Assembly (NCBI GenBank): GCA_010094025.1
Contig: ML991780.1
Location: 186,001 to 250,000 of the forward strand
Direction of reading: 5' to 3'
DNA length: 64,000 bases
Origin: Viridothelium virens
Taxonomy: Eukaryota; Ascomycota; Dothideomycetes; Trypetheliales; Trypetheliaceae
Each line of letters starts with the position of its first letter. Within the stretch, counting starts at the first letter, position 1. Both the position numbers and the translations under genes were made by a program. The notes under the pieces were generated by a model, which was given only the letters and a program-made list of their open reading frames with translations, did no database searches and was not told where the DNA came from. Shown piece by piece: positions 54,776-64,000 of the stretch.

Positions 54776-56617
54776 ATGAGTTTCTTTGAAGATTCTAACT
54801 TTGAAGCCTTCAGGGAGCGCTGGAATGGCGTCTCACGCCATTTACCAGAGGACTGTGTTCAATATGCGATCTACATAATCAATGAAAGATTGGACAATGC
54901 ACACCAGCGCTTACATGTACAGGAGATAAATAGTGCGGCAAAAGAACTACGAAAAAAATATTCACAAGATTACATCTGGCAGGAAGAAGAATTTTCATTG
55001 AACCTAATTCATAATGAAGGAAGATGGATCTTACAAGGCAAAACAAATTTTGGAGATTGCATCGCGGATGAGTGGCTTATCGCATGGATTCTACGTGAAC
55101 TTAGCAAGAAATTTGAAGACGCTTGGATTAGACTCTATGATACTCAGGGCGAGTTCCTTTTCATCGAAGCTGCGAAAGCTTTACCAAAATGGCTCAACCC
55201 GGAGATAGGCAGAAACCGGGCATGGATTAACAGTGGCCGGCTGATAGTCATCCCATTGCAAGAAAGCCACGCTCCAAAATCTCTGACAACCGCCGAAGCA
55301 CTTTCGTTGATATCATCGCCTTATTTCCAACTCATCCATTCCCGCTCAATGGAAGCAGAAGCCTTTCGCCGTCTGTCCAATTACCCCCAAGAAATCCAGA
55401 ACAACAACCACCGTGCCATCGTAACTATTCCCCGCAAGCTTGCTCATCTATTACGAAAAAATCCGTTGTACATCGCACCGGCAGTCGAAGCGTTCTACCT
55501 GCGGGATCCTATCTCACTCAAGCACCTTCAAAATCCCAACCCATCCACGCTCCGTTTCCCTCCACGAGACCTTGTCACTGTCAGCGTCCGTTTCACCAAA
55601 TTTTTGTATGCGCAAATTCAGTCTCAGCAATTCGCTGCGCCCCCAACCTGGGCTACCGCGATTCCGAGCATCCTCACTGCAGCAGGGAAAGAGAAGACGG
55701 AATGGGGGCAGCAGAACGCCAAAGCGCTATCAAGGGCGGAGATGGGGATGAAGGTGACGAGTGGCTTTGAGATGGTGTTGCAAGACGCGCAATTTCGAGG
55801 GCGGAAAAAGGTGCAGGAGATGCAGGTGTTGCTGGAAGATGTGGAGAGTGGGGAGGAGGAACTGCCAAATGACGAGGAGATCAAGGGATGGGAGATGAAG
55901 CAGGATGACGAGACTTGGTTGGATGTTGATTTCCGGGAGTTTCAGGAAGAGCTCGAGGGGAAGAAAAGCAAGGATTGGGGGGATAAAGGGGCGCAGAATA
56001 ATTTGAGAGACATCGTGAAGAGTTTCAAACATTTTATGGATGATGAGGGGGCGGGTGTTGAAGGGGCTGGAGATATGATGGACGATGACGATGAAGATGA
56101 ACCCTCGGATGGGGGGAGTGAAACTGATGATTCATTTGATTCAGAAAGATTTCAGAAGAGCATGGAAACATTTAGGCAAATGCCGGCAGAAGAAAGGCCA
56201 AAAGCACTCGCAAAGGACATGGAGAAATTACTCCAGGAGCTTGGGGATGAAGATTTAATCGAAGGTGATGAAGAGGACGACGAGATGCGGAATATCATGA
56301 ATGGTATGGAAAAGGAGCTGAACAAAGCTGGAGCACTAAAACTCAACCCTCAAGATTCTGATGCGAAACAAGTCGGAAACTCGAAGGGATACGGAAATGG
56401 GCGGTCGAGTCGAATTAAAGAGCTGGAAAAGGCCGAAGAGGAGGATGAGGATATGGACGAGTCGTCGGACGATGCCGAGGAAAACGATATTGACTATAAT
56501 CTGGCGAAGAACATGATGGATGCCTTCAAGGCCCAAAGCGGCATGTCGGGTCCAGCAGGGAACATGCTTGCACAAATGGGTATTCAGCTCCCAAGAGACG
56601 AGGTAGATGAAGAATGA
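54776..56617 (+). CDS. Ecdysoneless/SGT1 family protein (ECD)
   Basis: Single exon, 613 residues. The conserved N-terminal half has DCVQYAIYIINERLD, YIWQEEEFSLNL, LQGKTNFGDCIADEWLIAWILRELSKKF, DAWIRLYDTQGEFLFIEAA, LPKWLNPE and INSGRLIVIPL, the SGT1/ECD core (not the Skp1-binding yeast Sgt1). The C-terminal half is strongly acidic with short helical motifs (DDETWLDVDFREFQEEL, MEKLLQELGDEDLIEGDEED). Animal Ecdysoneless links Prp8/U5 snRNP assembly and R2TP; fungal homologues were first reported as suppressing loss of glycolytic transcription factor Gcr2. The role here is inferred by family only. It is divergent from the spindle-pole gene (284 nt) and convergent with ARP4, with only 94 nt between stop codons. 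Confidence 0.9.
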   Translation: MSFFEDSNFEAFRERWNGVSRHLPEDCVQYAIYIINERLDNAHQRLHVQEINSAAKELRKKYSQDYIWQEEEFSLNLIHNEGRWILQGKTNFGDCIADEWLIAWILRELSKKFEDAWIRLYDTQGEFLFIEAAKALPKWLNPEIGRNRAWINSGRLIVIPLQESHAPKSLTTAEALSLISSPYFQLIHSRSMEAEAFRRLSNYPQEIQNNNHRAIVTIPRKLAHLLRKNPLYIAPAVEAFYLRDPISLKHLQNPNPSTLRFPPRDLVTVSVRFTKFLYAQIQSQQFAAPPTWATAIPSILTAAGKEKTEWGQQNAKALSRAEMGMKVTSGFEMVLQDAQFRGRKKVQEMQVLLEDVESGEEELPNDEEIKGWEMKQDDETWLDVDFREFQEELEGKKSKDWGDKGAQNNLRDIVKSFKHFMDDEGAGVEGAGDMMDDDDEDEPSDGGSETDDSFDSERFQKSMETFRQMPAEERPKALAKDMEKLLQELGDEDLIEGDEEDDEMRNIMNGMEKELNKAGALKLNPQDSDAKQVGNSKGYGNGRSSRIKELEKAEEEDEDMDESSDDAEENDIDYNLAKNMMDAFKAQSGMSGPAGNMLAQMGIQLPRDEVDEE

Positions 56618-56711
56618 TTCGAATGGTTAAAAGTTCAGAACTACCTAGATATCCCAGCCACCCTTCTAAAACTCCGGCGCCATCCGTTTTCTGATTGGGT
56701 TCGGACGTGCC

Positions 56712-58387
56712 CTATTTGCACCTCTTGTGGACAATGTCGCTACACATGGGTTATTATTCCATAAGAAAAGCGAGAAAATAGAAGCTCATACCTTCCGTGT
56801 TCAGCAAACTCGGACTTGCTCACCCACATCTGATGGAAGCTCCCAAGAGATGCCAAGATACTTCCTCCGATCCAAGGAGCAAATTTCCTCTCCGCCGTGT
56901 TCGAAGGAGCAGATAGCCTGACCCTCGGACTCGGAAAAAGTGCTTGGAGTTCAGCATTGATTCTGTCCGTGAAGCCGTAGAGCAAGCTGGAGCTACCCGT
57001 GACTACGACATTATTCAGCATATGTGGTTTCGAGTCCACGTCCACTGCAGCCAACGCATTCTGAATCATCGCTGGGATTGTCTGATCAGGCTTCGGCCTG
57101 TTGTCAGAGCTCCCCTCCGGCCCGGGTACGGCTTGTTTGGCATCGAAAAGACCCTCTGTAGCCTTGAATCGCTCGGGACCAAAAACTTGATTCCAGCCAT
57201 CTGGCATCTCGAATGGACGTCCGCCAACTCCTGATTGTCGGACTTGATCCTCATTGAAACGACTGCCACCCGGCCAGACTTGCACAACGCTTTCCTTGAA
57301 TTCGAGGAGTACGCGATCTTCTTGGAGTCTGCGAAAAGAGTCGGGTGGGGGGTTCGCAAAGGACTTATATGTTGCTTGGGACGGTTGGCCAGCGTCGACC
57401 GGGACTTTGGCCTGAACCATATAGTGGGGAACAAGAGGAACTGTTGGTTGAGAAGTCGAGAAGATGTTGCGGATTTGTTGAGAGACGAAATTTCCTGCAA
57501 AGGGAGACTTTTGAACGCCTGCCAGATTTCAGCTACTTGGGACGTGAGACTATGGGATATCAGGGGGAAAACCTTTCTTAAGAACGATACCGTCAACTAC
57601 AGGTGTGACCTTGGTGGTCGCTGCACCAATATCAATGACCAGTGCTGTTGGCTTGCCTGCAGAGAACCTAAATACCAATTTAGTGTCAATTCCTCGTGTA
57701 AATCCTTGGAGTCCCACCTACGCAGCCGATACGCCATCCTTGACCATGAAAAAGGCCGGAGCTCCCCATTCCTCCATAGCAATTTCAATGGCCTTTTCTC
57801 TTGACTTTGGCGGGTTCCATGCAGGTTCTGTCATGAGGAGCGGCGATTCAGCAAGAGGCCTCTCGAACTCCTCTACGTCCTCCATTTTGACGTCGCCTTC
57901 TTGTGCATCGTTTAGGCCATTCTTCGATGGATCGCCAGGTCGCTGGCCTGTTAGTCTTGATACGATGGAGTATTCCCATAGCTGTTTTGCAACTTCCCAA
58001 TCCTCAACGGTAGAGTCTGACGACATGGGATTGTGTATGTAAAAATCGGCGGCAGGGTTGTGTATGGAATTGTCGCCGAAGAACAGCTTGAACTTGCTTG
58101 ACTCAGACCCATGCTTTCCATAATATGTAGGTACGACTGATTTGGGTACATCTTCGCCAGCAAAGCCGGCGCGAGTAGTGGAATAGCCTGGGTCAAGGAC
58201 AAGGGCAGAAACCTCGTCTCCCAAAATGTTAGCCAACGGGTGCTTTTTAATATGCGAAAGTCAAGCATAAGGGAATTCCGTATTAAAGCTCGCATTCAAA
58301 CAAGCGGCATTACAAAGGTAGCTTACCTCCTCCGTACTCAGCTGTGGATGGGACGGGTGGCATGGAGGACGCTGGAGCGGTTGCCAT
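56712..58387 (-). CDS. ARP4: Actin-related protein Arp4 (NuA4, INO80 and SWR1 subunit)
   Basis: Five exons: 58387-58327, 58217-57722, 57667-57573, 57518-56792 and 56739-56712; 468 residues. [20 protein letters not shown] joins [23 protein letters not shown], the actin ATP-site strand. [59 protein letters not shown] and [19 protein letters not shown] follow. The 28-nt last exon (SDIVHKRCK) restores the actin-family C-terminus after [22 protein letters not shown]; missing it would leave a false tail. Arp4-specific features are the acidic insert ([13 protein letters not shown], near residue 120) and the missing actin DNase loop. Arp4 acts in the nucleus in histone acetyltransferase and remodelling complexes, sensing chromatin. 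All four introns are 51-109 nt. Confidence 0.94.
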
Positions 58388-58674
58388 GCTGTAAGGTGCT
58401 CAAGAAGTGTGCGCTCTCGTTTTTGACTACTGGTGAATAGGCACAGTGGCCCAGAGACGGTCAATAAAGTACGTGGAGAGGCCGCGCATCTGTCCTTTGG
58501 TAAATTCTGGCTCGATCACGGAAAGTAGGAAGGCCCTGAAGAGCTCGATGCCATGATGCGCGACTCTCGAAAACACGCGCTTGGGCCAACGCGAGTCCTG
58601 CCCAGCACGGAGTGCATCTTCGACACCGGAATAACTCAGTACTTTCAAGCTCGCCATGCTCAGAGAGGTTCGAG
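58388..58674. promoter_or_regulatory. Divergent promoter region ARP4 / GUP1
   Basis: 287 nt between start codons. An in-frame upstream extension of GUP1 (back to 58612) lacks similarity and was not used. Confidence 0.45.
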
Positions 58675-60765
58675 ATGTCATGGCTGTATCATCTGAAGAA
58701 GCTTTATTCACTTGATACCCTCGATGCGCGTTTCCTCCCAAAACAGACATTGAACGAGCTAAAGATTGATCCAGCTAAACCCTCTCCTGAGGAGCTCAAA
58801 AGTAGACAAGATGACAGAAAGGCGTCGTTTCCCCCACATGGAACCCGACCCTCAAAATGGGGAACTCTGGAATTTTACTATCACTATCTAATTTTCATCA
58901 TCTGTATTCCATTGATGTTCTATACTCCATATGTTGTTTCCAAAGGTTGCTCGAAGAATCCCCATTTAGCTAAATACATGCTGATGCTCACGTAGCGTCT
59001 GATCCACGTTATCCAATCTTCGAACCTCTACTTTCTCCTGGATGGATCCCAGGCCGTAAAGTCGTTAGTCAAACACAAGCGCTTGAGTGTTGTTTGCTCT
59101 AGTCTAACATAGACCCAGGACAACTCAGATGCCCAATATGCGTCCTTTCGGGACAATATACCTTACATGGCCATTGTACTAATATTACACCCTATACTAC
59201 GAAGGCTTTATGACTCCCTCTGGCGTTCTAATACTTATACTCAAATTCGAGTCGTTCCGGGAGACGACCGTGGCCTTACTCAAGGATTGAGTGCAGCTGC
59301 CGCCGCAGACGCCAGGATGGAACAGCGTATCACGTTTGATTTCTATTTCGCGCTTGTATTCATATCGGCCTTACATGGCGTTTCAGCGCTCAAAATACTA
59401 CTGATTCTTTACATCAATTTCAAAATAGCCAAAGACGTGCCCAAAAAATACGTTCCTGTGGCTACTTGGCTTTTCAACATCAGCATCTTATTCGCTAATG
59501 AATTGTCCCGCGGTTATCCTTTTGAGAGTCTGCTGGCGCTATTCCCTCCCTCACAAGCATCGAGTGAGGCAAAAGGGCCTTCTGCAGCTATGGCTCTGAG
59601 CAGATGGCTGGACAGCTACGGTGGTATCGTCCCACGCTGGGAAGTGCTATTCAAAATCACAGTTCTCCGCCTAATCAGCTTCAACTTCGATCATTACTGG
59701 AGTCTCGACAAACGTGCTTCTAGTCCTCTCGAGGTAAATTGCCTTTCCTTCCTTCCCTAGTAGCATTCCACTAACGCCCCCAAGAAGAAGCAGCTCGATC
59801 CGTCCTCCTTGTCCGAGCGCGACCGCGTCTCCATGCCCGCCAAACCGGGCGACTACACCTTCCGCAACTATGTAGCTTATACGCTCTACTCCCCCCTCTA
59901 CATCGCCGGCCCCATCCTCACCTTCAACGACCACATCTCACAAATCCGGTATCCCCTCCCCAGCATCACCACCCACCGCACCCTCCTCTACGGCCTCCGC
60001 TTCCTCCTCACCCTCCTCACCATGGAGCTCGTCCTCCACTTCATCTATGCCGTCGCCATCTCCAAAGCCTCTCCAGACTGGACCTCGTACACGCCCTTTC
60101 AGCTCTCCATGCTCGCCTTCTTCAATCTCCACATCATCTGGCTCAAGCTCCTCATCCCCTGGCGCTTCTTCCGCTTCTGGGCCCTCTGCGACGGTATCGA
60201 TCCCCCGGAGAACATGGTCCGCTGCATGAGCGATAACTACTCCGCCTTCGCCTTCTGGCGCAGCTGGCATCGCAGCTTCAATCGCTGGACCGTGCGGTAT
60301 ATCTTTGTGCCGCTGGGGGGCAGTCGCGCGACCGCGGGAGAGAGTCAGACGTGGGTCATGCTTAGGGCGGGCGGGAACTTCGTTGCGGTGTTTACGTTTG
60401 TGGCGCTGTGGCATGATATCCAACTGAGGCTGTTGATGTGGGGTTGGCTGATTTTGTTGTTTATACTGCCGGAGGTGCTGGCGACGAAGCTGTTTCCGAA
60501 GAAGAAGTTTAGGGATCGTCCGGATCTGTATCGGTGGCTTTGTGGATTGGGTGCAGTGGGGAATATTTTAATGATGATGGCTGCAAATCTGGTGGGGTTC
60601 GCGGTAGGATTGGATGGGTTGAAGGGGTTGATACAGGGGATTGCGGGGACGTGGAATGGGGTGGTGTTCCTGGCTGGCGCATGTTGTGCTCTGTTCACGG
60701 GAGCGCAGGTCATGTTTGAGATTAGGGAGGAGGAAATGAGGCATGGGTTCAATATGAAATGTTAA
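58675..60765 (+). CDS. GUP1: Gup1-like MBOAT O-acyltransferase
   Basis: Four exons: 58675-58945, 58996-59063, 59113-59733 and 59785-60765; 646 residues. Joins give YVVSKASDPRYPIFEPLLSP, then GWIPGRKVTQDNSDAQYASFRDN, then SSPLEKKQLDPSSLSERD, all matching Gup1. The cytosolic start YSLDTLDARF is the Gup1 hallmark. Ten or so hydrophobic segments alternate with MBOAT signatures: FNFDHYWSLD, YTLYSPLYIAGPILTFND, NYSAFAFWRSWHRSFNRW and the catalytic His in FVALWHD near residue 535. Yeast Gup1 remodels GPI anchors in the ER by adding a C26 acyl chain; the name comes from a glycerol-uptake phenotype. Two donors (GTTGCT, GTTAGT) are weak. Exon 4 is much more GC-rich at third positions than exon 3. Confidence 0.93.
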
Positions 60766-60900
60766 GACGTCTTGAAGAAGACAAGGGTGTAGAAGTTGAT
60801 TCACTTAAATCTACATTGTTCCTCCAATCCAGCGATTAGGCTCCCGTTAACATCCTTTACAACCGGTTTATATTACATGCACGAACTCACGTAGTCTGCT

Positions 60901-61786
60901 CTATGAATCAACATCCATCTGCTCCGCAGCTTGCCCCTGATCGTCATCCCGAATCTCGTGCACTGTGATATACTTGCTCAAATCCTCTTTGGTAATCACT
61001 TTCTCGTTCAGCACTGCCGTCGTACCTCTTGGGAACCGATAATTCCGCTCCTTTTGCTCTCGTACATTCGGCTTAATGTAGTTCCTCATCAAAGTCGCTT
61101 TCTCGTTCGTAATTACGCACACATCGACATTCGAGCCTGAACCCAAGTCGTTGAAGATACCGGCCTGGATAGCGTCTGAGGCAAGCTTGACAGCTTCATC
61201 GCGCGTCATGCCGGGCTTCCATTGCGTCTCGAAAACCGACATGGCGGCAAGGGAGCCGGAGCCCATGGTGACGTACGGGAGCTTATCGGTGCTACCGTGG
61301 GCGTGAACGGTGAAAAGATGGGCGCCGGTAGGATCAACACCCGCAACTACTAGATATGCCCCAATGTGGCCCTGGTATCGAAAGAGATGTTGCTTCAGCA
61401 TTGTCATACATGTTACTACACGTGGTTTACGGCCTGTCGAAAGAGAGTGCAGCTCGAGATTGGAAGAGATGAGGGCGGTCGTGAACTCGGTGTCTGCAGC
61501 GGTTCCGGCACCTGCGCACCAAATTTGAGGAGATATGTAGTGCAGCTTTTCACAGTTCTGGAGGTAATCTAATTAGTCGAGGCAGTCGCTTGTACGGTAA
61601 GGCTGGAGCTACCTTGTCTGCTACTATGGGGCCGCTGGTTGCTCTTGTGTCCGCTGCTATCACAACACCTCCATCGTAGAGGCAGCCTACTATTGTAGTA
61701 CCAGTGCTTGTAGCCTTTGGGAGAGGTACGCCTTGTGCATGAAGAGCGACATTGCGATTATGGTTGGAAAAGTCGAAGCCTGGCAT
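60901..61786 (-). CDS. PUP1: 20S proteasome subunit beta-2 (Pup1, trypsin-like)
   Basis: Two exons: 61786-61613 and 61557-60901 (55-nt intron with GACTAAT branch site), 276 residues. The propeptide [19 protein letters not shown] ending KATSTG is 29 residues, as in yeast Pup1, and autocleavage exposes Thr30 of TTIVG as nucleophile. The expected Asp and Lys of the active site are in AADTRAT and the IVADKNCEKLH junction, which the splice creates. [13 protein letters not shown] and the [13 protein letters not shown] strand complete the beta-subunit fold; the C-terminal arm with [17 protein letters not shown] wraps the neighbouring beta-3 subunit. Cytosolic and nuclear. An upstream in-frame start (61882) was rejected because it breaks the known propeptide length. 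Confidence 0.96.
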
Positions 61787-62350
61787 GGTAGTGTCGTATG
61801 AGGTTCGCTCAGGTCTGCAGAGGTATCGCCAGACACTCGGCTCTTGACAAAAGCAAGGTTCCTGGACAGTCGCCTCGATCAAGGACTGAAACTACACTGG
61901 CTGGTAGCGAGAGGGTATGGAATGGGAGTAGATGGTGATGACTGACGAAGGTGTGGTCAGATCGTGCCTAGCTACAGTGGCTACTCACGGCAGAGCTTCG
62001 CAGGCGCAGGCATCGGCGCAGACGCGGCGAGACGTGGAGAGCTCCGCGCTTCACCACACAACACAACAACGTCTGATTAGCAGGCGCCCTCGATTGCCTT
62101 CTGAAGCTCACTACATTATTTACCGAACTCGCCAGCTTCATCCTCCACATCCTAGGAAGTTATTCCACATCATACAAATTTCCGCGCAGACACTGCACTT
62201 GCCTGTCATTCCGCTGGCGATTTTCCTCAAGATTCTTGAGGTTCCGTAACAAGTCAGCATGCTTTATTGAAGCAGCACACTTTTCGCCAGAGCATTCAAG
62301 AGGTGTATCGAAGAAGTCTTCCGCGTGGCGGAGGCGCTTGAAGAGGCAAT
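61787..62350. promoter_or_regulatory. Divergent promoter region PUP1 / NUP159
   Basis: 564 nt between start codons. No perfect GGTGGCAAA proteasome control element was seen on either strand. The two leaders probably occupy most of it. Confidence 0.45.
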
Positions 62351-64000
62351 ATGAATGCGCAAATGCAGATTGGTCAGGACCTCGAGGACATACAAACAGA
62401 GGTATGCCAGCGCCTTCCTACACCCTTTACCGAACAATACTAATGTAACTTCTTTTTTCAACAGGCACTTGGCTTCTCTGCGCTTTCTGGAGAGTCAAAA
62501 GTCCGGTTGTTGCCTTCACCATGGCCCTCCAACGCCCTTCCGGAACCCACTTCATCTCTCCTCAGTATCGCTTCAGGAAAGGGCCTGCTCGCGGCTGCTG
62601 GGCCAGAGCAGCTAGTCATTGCCTCTACGGTTTCTGTGCGGCAAGCTTTCAACAGTGAGGAAGGTGGCAAGAACAAGAGCTTTACTCCGCAGTTGAGTAT
62701 CGACGTGCCTCGCCTCTCCCAAGTCGCATTCTCTGCCGATGAGAATTTCCTTGTTATATCCGCAGAAAGTGGAGGTGGATTCGCGATTTACAACGTATCA
62801 GAAATCATGCAGGGTAACAAACAGCCGTCTTCTCAAATCGGGACAAATGGAATCTCCGTGCGAGCTTTGGTGCCCAACCCTGCAGCAGACTTTGCCTATT
62901 TCTTCTCTATCATCACGACGAAAGGCCAATTAATGCTCGCTAATTTGAATGACAAGCAACTCATCAATGGTCCTCAGGGGCCGGTTATTAAAGATGGCGC
63001 GAGCTGTGTCTCCTGGAGCAGGAAGGGGAAACAGCTGGTCGTGGGTCTGGGGAACGGCACGGCTGTCCAGATGACGCCGGATGGCGTTGTCAAGGCAGAA
63101 ATACCAAGACCAACGAACTTGGAGGGGGATAAACATGGTATGTGCTACAAACGAACAGAGTTGCTTGAATGCTAATCAATGGCAAAGTCTCTACGATTTC
63201 ATGGCTCTCTAACGACGAGTTTCTCATCGTATACACTCCAACTGCTCCAGCGTACGAAACTGCACCCGAGTCAATATTCCAGCTCGTCACAAGGGATAAG
63301 GAAAGCTCAACCTATATTTTCCAGAAGCTTCTTGACCCAAGCCCTCCGTTTGGACTAAATCGCTCACCCCCTTCCCATTTCATCAATCGTCTGTATGGCT
63401 TTTCGGATCTTTCAGACTGTTTAATTATCGCCTCCACCTGCTCACCTGACATTGGTCTTTTCACAAAATCCGAGAAGCCTCTTGTAAGTGAGGTACCTGC
63501 GGAAAAAATTACAAACACATACACGTCCACTGGCTTGGCGCTTGATCATCGTCGAGCACAACTCCCTTATAGTGAGGACATGAGTGATACCTCTCCAATA
63601 GGGGTCACGATCGACCTTTCAAGCCGAGATATGGTCAAGCGGCCAATACCAGGTGATGAACTAGAAGAGTCAACAACTCCCTTGCCTGCGTTAATGGTTC
63701 TCAACAACGAAGGCTTGCTATCGGCATGGTGGATCGTGTACAATGACTCCGTGCGACAAGGCATCGCCTATCCTGGATTGGTAACGGTGACTAGTGGACC
63801 ACAAGCGGCTATCCAGACAGCGGCGTCTCCTGCAGGCTCTACTACACGAAGCGCTTTTGGAGGGTCAATGTCCAAGCCTGCAGCTCCAGCTTTTGGCCAG
63901 AGTAGTGCTCCCAGCATGAATAAGCCGTCTCCATGGGGTACACCATCGAAGGCTGGCTTCGCCCAGACTGGCGGTGCAGCATTTGGAAAGCCGGCTTTTG
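62351..64000 (+). CDS. NUP159: Nucleoporin Nup159/Nup214-like, N-terminal part (3' partial)
   Basis: Three exons: 62351-62401, 62465-63137 and 63188 to the window edge; about 508 residues present. MNAQMQIGQDLEDIQTE joins ALGFSALSGESKVRLLPSPW, then a seven-blade propeller (LLSIASGKGLLAAAGPEQLVIA, VAFSADENFLVISAESGGGFAIYNV, ASCVSWSRKGKQLVVGLGNGTAVQ, ISWLSNDEFLIVYTPTAP). In Nup159 this propeller binds the helicase Dbp5 on the cytoplasmic face of the pore and drives mRNA export. After the propeller the sequence turns into FG-type repeats: SAFGGSMSKPAAPAFGQSS, KAGFAQTGG, AAFGKPAFG at the edge. The rest, FG region and coiled-coil tail, lies beyond the window. The divergent partner is PUP1. Confidence 0.88.

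Noticed and set aside
1-64000. tRNA, rRNA, CRISPR arrays, LTR elements or viral copies
   Set aside because: No T-loop-like GGTTCRANYC context with a foldable cloverleaf, no rRNA core words, no spaced direct repeats, and no reverse transcriptase, integrase or capsid-like frames were recognised by reading; a tRNAscan or repeat search could still find a missed one.

Overview
The window is nuclear DNA of a filamentous ascomycete (Pezizomycotina). The evidence is short introns (mostly 47-85 nt, with CTAAC/CTGAC-like branch sites), dense single-copy eukaryotic housekeeping genes, and fungus-specific products such as a Gup1 MBOAT protein, a Pcp1-type spindle pole body protein and a mitochondrial Mtf1-like protein. 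The class (Leotiomycetes, Dothideomycetes, Lecanoromycetes or other) cannot be decided from this sequence. There are no bacterial operons, CRISPR arrays, rRNAs or tRNAs that I could recognise. Gene models below are spliced by eye: each intron was chosen because it restores frame and family consensus on both sides.

Left part (1-21.2 kb) mixes conserved and accessory genes with long intergenic gaps. It holds the 3' end of cohesin RAD21, SUA5, a pyroglutamyl peptidase, a BRCT protein, a short orphan Cys-rich protein, a membrane-anchored PAN-like surface protein, a CinA-domain amidase, a phosphonoacetate hydrolase, a secreted epoxide hydrolase, an alpha/beta hydrolase, a MOSC protein and a small secreted protein. 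Repeat material sits here: a 185-bp foldback MITE, an AT-rich stretch with a possible pogo/Fot1 transposase relic, and a probable pseudogene.

Middle part (21.8-27.5 kb) holds two translation initiation factors in tandem, eIF2A and eIF3k, followed by a convergent PDCD2/Tsr4 gene (40S assembly).

Right part (28.4-64 kb) is compact and strikingly regular. Fourteen consecutive genes alternate strand without exception: TAF5(-) MED11(+) flavin-reductase-like(-) bL31m(+) MTF1(-) AMSH(+) APC1(-) NUP37-like(+) PCP1-like(-) ECD/SGT1(+) ARP4(-) GUP1(+) PUP1(-) NUP159(+). They therefore form seven divergent pairs sharing intergenic promoters of about 185-565 bp. Several neighbours share a compartment: TAF5/MED11 (Pol II machinery), flavin reductase/bL31m/MTF1 (mitochondrion) and APC1/Pcp1-like (mitosis). 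NUP159 runs off the right end.

I did not find a clearly new multi-gene system. The items most worth a second look are the fungal phosphonoacetate hydrolase, the PAN-like surface protein, the 1.1-kb TAF5 intron, the long-N-terminus mitochondrial flavin reductase, the foldback element and the alternating gene architecture.
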